The notes under the pieces were generated by a model. That model worked only from the letters and a program-made list of their open reading frames with translations, had not been told where the DNA came from and did not search any database. Of a stretch of DNA of 64,000 bases, positions 38,301 through 45,373 are shown one piece after another; within the stretch, counting starts at the first letter, position 1, and every line of letters starts with the position of its first letter. This DNA is from Acidobacteriaceae bacterium (GTDB lineage: Bacteria; Acidobacteriota; Terriglobia; Terriglobales; Acidobacteriaceae): contig JANYBT010000108.1 of assembly GCA_025360645.1 (NCBI GenBank), positions 1-64,000 on the forward strand, in the 5' to 3' direction. Position numbers and translations under genes: made by a program.

Positions 38301-39330
38301 CGCGGCGTTCACTCTCACCGTGAACGGTACCAATTTCGTGCGTGGAGCGACGGTGAACTGGAACGGCTCGGCTCGGACCACAACGTTTGCCAGCGGCACC
38401 AAAGTGACGGCGGCCATCACGACTGCCGACGTTTCTGTTGCGGGCTCATTCCCGGTGACGGTCACCAATCCCACGCCGGGAGGTGGAACTTCGGGTTCGT
38501 TGACCTTCACTGTGAACAATCCCAAGCCCACAGTGTCATCGCTCTCCCCAGCCAGCGCTACCGCAGGCGGGACGGCGTTCACTCTCACCGTCAACGGCAC
38601 CAACTTCGTGGCCACCTCGGTGGCGAATTGGGCGGGATCGGCTCGCACTACAACGTTTGTCAGCACCACCAAGCTGACCGCCGCCATTACCGCCGTTGAC
38701 ATTGCTACGGCTGGCATTTTTAAGGTGACGGTGACCAATCCTGCACCGGGAGGCGGCACCTCCGGATCGCAGAACTTTACCGTGAACAACGCGGTCCCGA
38801 CTCTGACTTCGATCTCTCCGACTTCTGCCAGCGCGGGCGGCGCGACTTTTACCCTCACGGCGACCGGGACCAACTACGTCTCGGGATCTAAAGTCGAATG
38901 GAATGGCGCAAAACTGACCACGACCTTTGTGAGCAGCACATCGCTAACCGCCTCTGTGCCGGCCGCGGACATCAAGAACGCGGGCACGGCCTCAGTCACG
39001 GTGAACAACCCCACACCCGGCGGAGGAAACTCGGGGTCCAAGACCTTCACCATTAACAATCCGGTGCCGACCATCACCACGCTCTCGCCCTCGAGCGCAA
39101 CCCACGGTGGAGCGGCTTTCACTCTGACGGTGACGGGCACAAATTTTGTTTCCACCTCAACCGTGCGCTGGAACGGATCGAACCGCACCACTACGTTTGT
39201 GAGCGCCACCAAGGTCACGGCGGCCATCACTGCGTCGGATATTGCAACCGCCGGCAGCGCCAACGTTGCCGTCAACAATCCCACGCCGGGAGGCGGAACC
39301 TCGGGCGCGTCCACCTTCACCATCAAATAG
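35386..39330 (+). CDS. Giant secreted BNR/VPS10-type propeller protein with six IPT/TIG repeats
   Basis: 1314 residues from ATG 35386 (GGGAG upstream), with a signal peptide (LLVTSILFLPLFMCSAAAQ). Residues about 60-775 form sialidase-like BNR propellers with many Asp-box units (SAGQTW- and TDGGNSW-type: GGIWKTTNGGTSWTPL, RSADAGQTWI, KSTDDGATWT). Residues about 780-1314 are six IPT/TIG Ig-like repeats of about 87 residues, each with PTLTSLSP-, FTLTVNGTNFV- and TTTF-type strands. No catalytic sialidase or GH signature, anchor or sorting domain is seen. Probably an extracellular binding or scaffold protein. A related propeller protein follows. Confidence 0.85.
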   Translation: MPSCRSFRLLVTSILFLPLFMCSAAAQEQKKDSNVAKLPPHFEKQEGFVQHRMDWFYHQRAYPNQKVPAGARMRALEQRDTMLAKETAERIAASLPLPSLSWTAIGPQPADSFGLVSSGRVTAVAVDPTNTQSIYAGAADGGIWKTTNGGTSWTPLTDTQASLSIGSIALDPQNHNTIYVGTGELNNAVDSYYGAGILKSTDDGATWTNYPSLFAGGSGGGSRIGGIAVHPTNSQIVLAAVGYGGQNNWGVFRSADAGQTWINVLFNGSQAYNVIFDFVNPNNVYASLDGNGVWKSTDAGITWAADNGSGSTSLPTGSAYERVALAIDPNNSNTLYAAVANTPFGGPGTLAGLFKTTNGGSSWTQLTNTPNYCGGQCWYDNVIAVAPGNSNLLFAGGDGGTPLARSTDGGNSWTTYNSIHADLHALAFTPNGAQLIIGNDGGMYSAASLTTTPVFTSLNSTIETLQFYPGPAINPSNANKGFAGTQDNGTLQYSGSLAWTGGPYCGDGARNLIDPSNTNTIYESCTQLAIGKSTDGGVTVNSAQSGIDPSGTDSVNWVAPFTMDPSNAQNLYFGSNFVYQTTNGAMTWSAISLDLTGGGGNNLTALAVAPTDSNTVYSGSGDSKVHVTRNALMGAAATWTNISSTTSLPNRYITAIAVDPSSSSSAYVTFSGFSGYGDNLGHIFKTANAGTAWTDVSGDLPNVPVNDVVVDPVLSQTIYIATDVGVFYTTSGGTSWATLVTGLPNVTVTGLAYQKATKTLWAGTHGRSIWSLNVSSVTAVPTLTSIAPTSALVGGLSFTLTVNGTAFTSSSVVQWNGVALTTTFVNSAQLTASVPASDLAVAGTASVAVLNGTLASNSATFAINNPVPVLTSLSPTSATAGGAGLTLIVNGSNFVNGASVLWNGSSRTTTFASSTQVTASITASDIAMAGTASVTLSNPAPGGGTSGALTFTINNPVPTLTSLSPSSKTAPGAAFTLTVNGTNFVRGATVNWNGSARTTTFASGTKVTAAITTADVSVAGSFPVTVTNPTPGGGTSGSLTFTVNNPKPTVSSLSPASATAGGTAFTLTVNGTNFVATSVANWAGSARTTTFVSTTKLTAAITAVDIATAGIFKVTVTNPAPGGGTSGSQNFTVNNAVPTLTSISPTSASAGGATFTLTATGTNYVSGSKVEWNGAKLTTTFVSSTSLTASVPAADIKNAGTASVTVNNPTPGGGNSGSKTFTINNPVPTITTLSPSSATHGGAAFTLTVTGTNFVSTSTVRWNGSNRTTTFVSATKVTAAITASDIATAGSANVAVNNPTPGGGTSGASTFTIK
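37722..39327 (+). repeat. Six tandem ~261-bp IPT/TIG coding repeats
   Basis: Unit starts recur about every 261-270 bp from 37722, visible as GTGCCNACNCTNACTTC-type openings and CCGGGAGGCGGAACCTCGGG-type ends. The later units share long near-identical stretches at DNA level, suggesting recent duplication or recombination within the gene. Assembly collapse or copy-number change is likely here. Confidence 0.8.
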
Positions 39331-39502
39331 CACCATCGATAGCGAGCAGTGCTGTCAGTTTCCGTAGATTCTGCAGGCCCGAAAACAACCTGCGCCACGA
39401 CCAGTGCCTTTCCTCCTTCGGGCGGACGGTCGCGATTTTCGACTCTACGGCGGCAACTTCGTTTATCTTGGATTGCCGAACATTTCTTCCCCGGAGGTCA
39501 TC

Positions 39503-42500
39503 GTGACCCGTCGCCGCCTTCTTGCGCTTACTTTTTTCGCCGCCGTCATCGTATCGTTCCCACTCCTTAGCCGCGCTCAACAGGTTCCTGAGAAGACCTA
39601 CCAGGAGCTGCGTTGGCGAATGATCGGCCCCTTCCGCGGGGGACGTACCAGGGCCATTGCCATCGTCCCGGGCGAGCCCGACACTTTCTACATGGGCCAT
39701 GTCAACGGCGGAGTTTGGAAGTCCAATGACCTCGGCCGCACCTGGGACCCTATCTTCGACAGCGAATCCACCCAATCGATCGGGGCGATTGCCGTGGCGC
39801 CATCGGATTCGCGCGTGATCTATGTCGCGACCGGGGAAGGGTTGCACCGTCCCGACCTCTCGGTGGGCAACGGCATCTACCGTTCCGCGGATGCCGGCAA
39901 GACTTGGACCCACCTGGGACTGCGCGAGGGCCGGCAAATTCCGTGGCTGGCAGTGGATCCGCACGACCCCAACCGCGTGTTTGCCGCTGTCCTCGGACAC
40001 CCTTACGGACCCAACCCCGAGCGCGGAATATTTCGCTCGACCGACGGCGGCCAGAACTGGCAGAAAGTGCTGTACAAAGACGAAAATACCGGCGGATCGT
40101 TCGTCGCGCTCGACCCTGCCAATCCCAACGTAGTGTATGCGTCGCTATGGGAAGAGCGGCTTGGCCCGTGGGAAGACAACAACAGTTTGAACGGAAACGC
40201 TGGTGGCCTGTTCAAATCCACCGATGGCGGCACTACCTGGCGGCAACTGACCGACGGACTGCCAAAGAACCTGATACAGATCAACGTGGCCATCGCGCCC
40301 AGCGATCCGCGGCGCTTGTACGCCTCGCTGGCGACGACCGAGAAGGGCGATTACGGATCCGATGCGGGGCTGGGAGTGTACCGTTCCGATGATGCGGGCG
40401 ATCACTGGTATCGCGTCACCATAGATCGACGGCCGGCGATCCGCATCGGAGGCGGCGACTTGCCGATTCTGGCCGTGGACCCCAACCATCCGGACGTCCT
40501 CTACAGTGCCAGCATCGTCACCATGAAATCTGCCGATGGCGGCAAGACATGGTCCCAGCTTCGCGGCGCGCCCGGAGGCGACGACTACCAGAACGTTCTG
40601 GTGCACCCCAAGAACTCCAACACCATCCTGCTGGTCGGCGATCAGGGAGCGATCATCAGCGTGAACGGCGGCGAAACCTGGAGTTCATGGTTCAACCAGC
40701 CCACCGCGCAGTTGTATCACGTGGCCGTGACCAGTTCGTTCCCCTACCGCGTTTGTGCCGGACAGCAGGAGAGCGGCTCGGCATGCATCGCCAGCCGGGG
40801 CAACGACGGGGCCATCAATTTCCGCGACTGGCATCCGGCGGGAGTGATTGAATACGGCTATGTGGCGCCCGATCCGCTGGATCCCGACGTGGTGTATGGA
40901 GGTGGGCGAACTGAGGTCTCGAAATACCACATGGAAACCGGGCAGGTGCAGAACGTTACGCCCATCCCAGTGAGGGACAAGAAGTATCGCGCCGACCGCA
41001 CCGAGCCGTTGATGTTCTCGCCGCTCGATCCACGCACCTTGTACTACGCCACCAACATCCTGTTCAAGACCACCGACGGTGGACAGTCGTGGCAGGAGAT
41101 GAGCCCGGATCTGACTCGTTCCGAACCAGGCTCTCCCGCCAGCGTGGCTGGCATGATCGCAAAAAACCCGGACGCGGCCAAGCAACGCGGCGTGATCTAC
41201 TCTCTCGCGCCGTCCTTCAAAAGCATGGAAACGCTGTGGGCGGGCACTGACGACGGCCTGCTCTGGACCACTCGCGACGGCGGCAAGAACTGGCAGAACA
41301 TCACGCCGCCGGAAATGACTGCGTGGAGCAAGGTCAGCCAGCTCGAAGCCTCCCACTTCGACGACCAGTCCGCCTACGCTTCGGTCAGTCGTTTCCGCAT
41401 CGACGACCAGCGCCCGTATATCTACCGCACCCACGATGGCGGCAAGTCGTGGCAACTCATCACCAACGGCCTCCCTGCGGATGGGCCGGTCAATACGGTG
41501 CGCGAAGATCCGGTTAGAAAAGGCATGTTATTTGCGGGCACTGAGAATGCGGTCTGGGTCTCATTCGACGACGGCGACCATTGGCAGTCGCTGGAGTTGA
41601 ATCTGCCGCACACCTCGATGCGCGATCTGTGGATTCACGATGCGGACTTGATTGTTGCGACGCACGGACGATCCTTCTGGATTCTCGACGACATCTCGCC
41701 GCTAAGACAGGTTAGCGACACGATGGCGAAAGATGCGGCCTTCCTGTTCCACCCGGCCGCGGTTTACCGGCTGCGGCGAAACACCAACACCGATACGCCG
41801 ATCCCGCCCGACGAGCCCATGGCGCAAAATCCGCCCGATGGCGCCGTGCTCGATTATTATCTGGCGCAACCTGCCACCGCACCGTTGGCCATCGAAATCC
41901 TGGACGGCGAGGGTAAACTGGTGCGTCGCTACTCCAGCACCGACAAGCCGTTCCTCACCGATGCGGAGCTGAAGCAGCATTTGATTCCGGCCTACTGGGC
42001 TCGCATGCCGCGGCAGCTTTCAACGATCGCGGGAATGCATCGTTGGGTCTGGGACCTTCGCTACCCGGCCCCGAAGGCCCTACGCTACGACTACCCGATT
42101 TCCGCAACCCCTCGCGACACGCCACGCGGCCCGGAAGGTCCACTAGTCCCGCCCGGACAATACACGGTGCGCCTGACGGTGGATGGCAAGAAATACGACT
42201 CGCTGGTCACGGTCAAGGTCGACCCGCGCGTCCATGCTCCGGTGCTCGCCTTCCAGGATCAATTTATTCAGGAAATGAAACTGGCCGGGCAGTTGTCGAA
42301 TACTTCAAACGCTTTGCTGCAGGCGCGTCCTCTGCAAAAGCAGTTGGCCAAGCTGGCGGCAGATGCCAAGAGCCTGGTCGCAGCACAAGCTAAGGCGACG
42401 CAGGAGAAACTGGCCGCGCTTATTGAGGGCTCCAAAGCGGCTGAAGCGACGCCGGGACTGGACGGCGTCAACGGCAATGTCGGCGGTCTTTACGAGAGCA

Positions 42501-42703
42501 TTGGGCAGAGCGATGCAGCTCCGACAGCCGCGCAAATGCAGTCTGTCTCGTCCGCAGAGCGCGATTATTCCAACGTGATGAAGCGATGGGAGGAATTCAA
42601 GTCAGCGGACCTCTCCACTCTGAACCAGCAATTGAAAAGCGCAGGCATGGCCGCCGTCCAACTGGAAGCTAATCCGACAGCGGAGACGGGCGTCGAAGAA
42701 TAG
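39503..42703 (+). CDS. Secreted VPS10/BNR-type propeller protein
   Basis: 1066 residues from GTG 39503, with GGAGG five bases upstream and a basic-hydrophobic signal (TRRRLLALTFFAAVIVSFPLLSRAQ). Residues about 30-730 hold repeated Asp-box blades (GGVWKSNDLGRTWDPI, YRSADAGKTWTHL, RSTDGGQNWQKV, KTTDGGQSWQEM, YRTHDGGKSWQLI), the sortilin/VPS10-like architecture common in acidobacterial secretomes. A C-terminal part (about 780-1066) has Ig-like strands (GQYTVRLTVDGKKYDSLVTV) and a helical region (LQARPLQKQLAKLAADAK). Enzymatic function is unknown. It follows the IPT-containing homologue by 172 bp. Confidence 0.85.
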   Translation: MTRRRLLALTFFAAVIVSFPLLSRAQQVPEKTYQELRWRMIGPFRGGRTRAIAIVPGEPDTFYMGHVNGGVWKSNDLGRTWDPIFDSESTQSIGAIAVAPSDSRVIYVATGEGLHRPDLSVGNGIYRSADAGKTWTHLGLREGRQIPWLAVDPHDPNRVFAAVLGHPYGPNPERGIFRSTDGGQNWQKVLYKDENTGGSFVALDPANPNVVYASLWEERLGPWEDNNSLNGNAGGLFKSTDGGTTWRQLTDGLPKNLIQINVAIAPSDPRRLYASLATTEKGDYGSDAGLGVYRSDDAGDHWYRVTIDRRPAIRIGGGDLPILAVDPNHPDVLYSASIVTMKSADGGKTWSQLRGAPGGDDYQNVLVHPKNSNTILLVGDQGAIISVNGGETWSSWFNQPTAQLYHVAVTSSFPYRVCAGQQESGSACIASRGNDGAINFRDWHPAGVIEYGYVAPDPLDPDVVYGGGRTEVSKYHMETGQVQNVTPIPVRDKKYRADRTEPLMFSPLDPRTLYYATNILFKTTDGGQSWQEMSPDLTRSEPGSPASVAGMIAKNPDAAKQRGVIYSLAPSFKSMETLWAGTDDGLLWTTRDGGKNWQNITPPEMTAWSKVSQLEASHFDDQSAYASVSRFRIDDQRPYIYRTHDGGKSWQLITNGLPADGPVNTVREDPVRKGMLFAGTENAVWVSFDDGDHWQSLELNLPHTSMRDLWIHDADLIVATHGRSFWILDDISPLRQVSDTMAKDAAFLFHPAAVYRLRRNTNTDTPIPPDEPMAQNPPDGAVLDYYLAQPATAPLAIEILDGEGKLVRRYSSTDKPFLTDAELKQHLIPAYWARMPRQLSTIAGMHRWVWDLRYPAPKALRYDYPISATPRDTPRGPEGPLVPPGQYTVRLTVDGKKYDSLVTVKVDPRVHAPVLAFQDQFIQEMKLAGQLSNTSNALLQARPLQKQLAKLAADAKSLVAAQAKATQEKLAALIEGSKAAEATPGLDGVNGNVGGLYESIGQSDAAPTAAQMQSVSSAERDYSNVMKRWEEFKSADLSTLNQQLKSAGMAAVQLEANPTAETGVEE

Positions 42704-42734
42704 AACTCACGCCGAGGATGCGACGGTTCAGCCG

Positions 42735-43775
42735 TCACTGATCTGTCGCATCGCCGAACTGTCGCATTGCCCGGCCGCTTCCCCACTTGAAGTGGTGCCA
42801 GTAGGGATAGGGCAACGGCAGTGCGCTCACTTGGTCGAGACGCTTGATTTCTTCTTTTGAAAGCACCCAATCGGCGGCGGCCAGATTGTCCTGGAGTTGC
42901 TGCTGGTTGCGCGCGCCGATGATGATCGACGTCACTCCCGCCTTGCCGCGCAGGTAGTTCAGAGCAACCTGCGCGACGGACGCCGAATGTGCTTTGGCAA
43001 TTTCGTCCATTGCGTCCACTATCGCGTACAAGTGTTCCATATCCACAGTGCCGGGACCGTCCATCGTCGCCAAGCGGGCGTTCGTCGGGGGCGCTTGCCC
43101 GCGACGATACTTTCCTGACAGCCAACCGAAAGCCAGCGGACTCCACACCAGAATTCCGACTCCCTGATCGATCCCTACCGGCACCAGTTCGTATTCTGCC
43201 TCCCGGGCCAGCAGTGAATAATAAATCTGCTGTGAGATGAAGCGTTCCCCTCCGCGTTGATCGGAAACAGCCATGGCCTTCATCAGCCCCCAGCCGGGAA
43301 AATTGGAGCTGCCTATGTAGCGAACTTTTCCCGACTGCACCAGCGCATCCAGCGCGCGCATGGTTTCTTCGACCGGAGTGAAGGCGTCGAAGTTGTGGAC
43401 CTGATAGAGATCGATGTAGTCGGTCCTGAGCCGTCGCAGGCTGGCTTCGCAGGCCTCGATCAAGTGGTAGCGAGAGGAGCCCAGATCATTCGGCCCTGTG
43501 CCCATCGGGGCAAATGCTTTGGTGGCGATCAACACCTCTTTGCGGCGCGGTCCCAGGGCTTCGCCCAAAATCTGCTCTGATTGGCCGCTGGAATAAATGT
43601 CGGCGGTATCGAACAGGTTCACCCCCTTGTCGATGCACTGCGATACCAGGCTGCGGGCTTCGTCAACCTGGGTAGATCCCATGCCCGACCAGAAGCTCTC
43701 GCCGCCAAAGGTCATGGTGCCGAAGCTGAGAACGCTGACTTGCAGACCGCTACGACCTAGAAAACGCATTTCCAT
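42735..43775 (-). CDS. Aldo/keto reductase
   Basis: 346 residues, NADPH-dependent TIM-barrel oxidoreductase. Visible motifs: LGRSGLQVSVLSFGTMTFGG at the N-terminus, NLFDTADIYSSGQSE with the catalytic Asp and Tyr, and the C-terminal cofactor-binding VTSIIIGARNQQQLQDN. It belongs to the ion-channel-beta-subunit/YajO-like group and probably reduces aldehydes. ATG 43775 was chosen for GGAGG nine bases upstream; the longer frame lacks a ribosome site. Convergent with the propeller gene. Confidence 0.9.
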   Translation of the reverse strand: MEMRFLGRSGLQVSVLSFGTMTFGGESFWSGMGSTQVDEARSLVSQCIDKGVNLFDTADIYSSGQSEQILGEALGPRRKEVLIATKAFAPMGTGPNDLGSSRYHLIEACEASLRRLRTDYIDLYQVHNFDAFTPVEETMRALDALVQSGKVRYIGSSNFPGWGLMKAMAVSDQRGGERFISQQIYYSLLAREAEYELVPVGIDQGVGILVWSPLAFGWLSGKYRRGQAPPTNARLATMDGPGTVDMEHLYAIVDAMDEIAKAHSASVAQVALNYLRGKAGVTSIIIGARNQQQLQDNLAAADWVLSKEEIKRLDQVSALPLPYPYWHHFKWGSGRAMRQFGDATDQ

Positions 43776-43888
43776 GATTGCTGCCTCCAGGAATGATGTT
43801 CGTGCTGATGATGTTCGCACTTAAGCCAACGCCGTCATCGGTGCGCGCAGCTGACGCGCCATCCAAACTTCATTTTTCCGAACCCCCC

Positions 43889-45247
43889 TCAATGTACTTT
43901 GCGAAAGATTCGGAAATCCCAAGCGCCCAATGACAACGCCGGCAGTGTCACCGCCGGCTTCGGATCGCCAACCCCGGGAGTTTCGTCTTTGTATTCTCCT
44001 TGAGGCACGGCGACGACACCCTCGAACGGCTGGTTCGAAGTGTTGATCGCAATCAAATACTCTTCGCCACTACCGCGACGAAAATAGGTGAGCACACGCG
44101 ATGAGGCCCCATTCTTTACCCACTCCGTTTCACCCTGCTGCAGCGCGGGGTGGGCCCTGCGCAGCGCAATCATCTGCTCGTAGAAGGGTCGGAAATTCGG
44201 CCGCCGCTCGCCAATTTGCCAAAACACCGGCATTTTTTCGAACAGCGCGGGTGCCGTCGATTCCGTGGTGTCCCCTGCTTCCATGCCGTTGTAGAGCGCG
44301 GGCACTCCGTCCATGGTAAGCACCAATGCGGACGCCGCCATCGCGCCGCGTTCGCCGAAACGCGCAATCGCCCGCTTTTCGTCGTGATCGTCTGAGAAGC
44401 GCATCTCCAGCGAGCCCTTGGCATAGCGCTCCCGGTCTTGGCTCCACGTGTCGATCAGTGCGGTGGCGGGCGCCCCGTTCTCCCACACATTGGTCAGCGT
44501 GGAGTGGAAGGGCCAATCGTAGTCCAGATCAAATGCCTTCAGCAGCAGCTCGGGCTTGTTCGCCTCCGCGATCATGATCATGTCAGGCTTGATGTTGGTC
44601 AACGCGATGCGCGCAGTTTCCCAGAAATCGGTCGGCACTTCTCCAGCCACATCACAGCGGAACCCGTCGAGGTCAAACTCGCGCATCCAATACTTCAACA
44701 TCTCAGTCATGTAAGCCCGCAAATCCTGGCTGGCGTAGTTCAGCCCGGCCACGTCCGACCAATCCGGTACCGGCGGGATGATGTTGCCCTGCGCATCGTG
44801 CTGGTACCACTCCGGATGCTTCATCAGCACGCTGTCCCAGGCGGTGTGGTTGGCCACAATGTCGAGGATGACGCGCAGTCCCCGGCGATGAGCTTCGCTG
44901 ACCAGATGTTTGAAGTCGTCCTTGGTGCCGTAGGAACGGTCGATAGCGTAATAGTCTTGCACCGAGTAAGCGCTGCCGATCGAGCCCTTCTTCTTCACCT
45001 GGCCGACCGGATGGATGGGCATGATCCAGAGGATGGTCACTCCCAGTTGCTTCAGTTCATCCAGCTTTTTCTCAATGCCGCGAAAATCTGCGGACTGAGA
45101 AAACGTGCGCGGATTGATTTCGTAAATTACCCCAGCCCGAATCCACTCCGCCACCGGACGAGCGGTGGGCTGCTGGGCAAACAGTGAACTCAGCAAGCAG
45201 AGATGAATAGCAAAAATCGTCAACATCCGAGCAAGTTTTCTAGGCAT
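43889..45247 (-). CDS. Secreted GH13 alpha-amylase-family enzyme
   Basis: 452 residues with a signal peptide (ARMLTIFAIHLCLLSSLFAQ). GH13 regions: I DIVANHT, II GFRCDVAGE with nucleophile D199, III MIAEANKPE with acid/base E228, IV SDDHDE with D289. The small all-beta C-terminal domain (EEYLIAINTSNQPFEGVV) is normal. It would hydrolyse alpha-1,4-glucans outside the cytoplasm; whether it is an endo-amylase or maltogenic type is not clear. ATG 45247 has GGAAGGAAGAG upstream. Located downstream of the kinase-TPR gene on the same strand, 126 bp away. Confidence 0.9.
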   Translation of the reverse strand: MPRKLARMLTIFAIHLCLLSSLFAQQPTARPVAEWIRAGVIYEINPRTFSQSADFRGIEKKLDELKQLGVTILWIMPIHPVGQVKKKGSIGSAYSVQDYYAIDRSYGTKDDFKHLVSEAHRRGLRVILDIVANHTAWDSVLMKHPEWYQHDAQGNIIPPVPDWSDVAGLNYASQDLRAYMTEMLKYWMREFDLDGFRCDVAGEVPTDFWETARIALTNIKPDMIMIAEANKPELLLKAFDLDYDWPFHSTLTNVWENGAPATALIDTWSQDRERYAKGSLEMRFSDDHDEKRAIARFGERGAMAASALVLTMDGVPALYNGMEAGDTTESTAPALFEKMPVFWQIGERRPNFRPFYEQMIALRRAHPALQQGETEWVKNGASSRVLTYFRRGSGEEYLIAINTSNQPFEGVVAVPQGEYKDETPGVGDPKPAVTLPALSLGAWDFRIFRKVH

Positions 45248-45373
45248 GGACTCTTCCTTCCGAGACCTGGCAACAGACGACAGCCGCCAACCGAGAATCA
45301 TACTGGTGTCGGCGCAATGAGGGAAGGGTGGGCAGCGAACAAAAGATTCGTTTCTGTCAGCCAGCAGCAGTCG

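Noticed and set aside
37869-38873. 334-residue leftward frame with periodic Val/Pro sequence in the IPT region
   Set aside because: The periodicity is inherited from the tandem IPT coding repeats on the other strand; no independent coding evidence.
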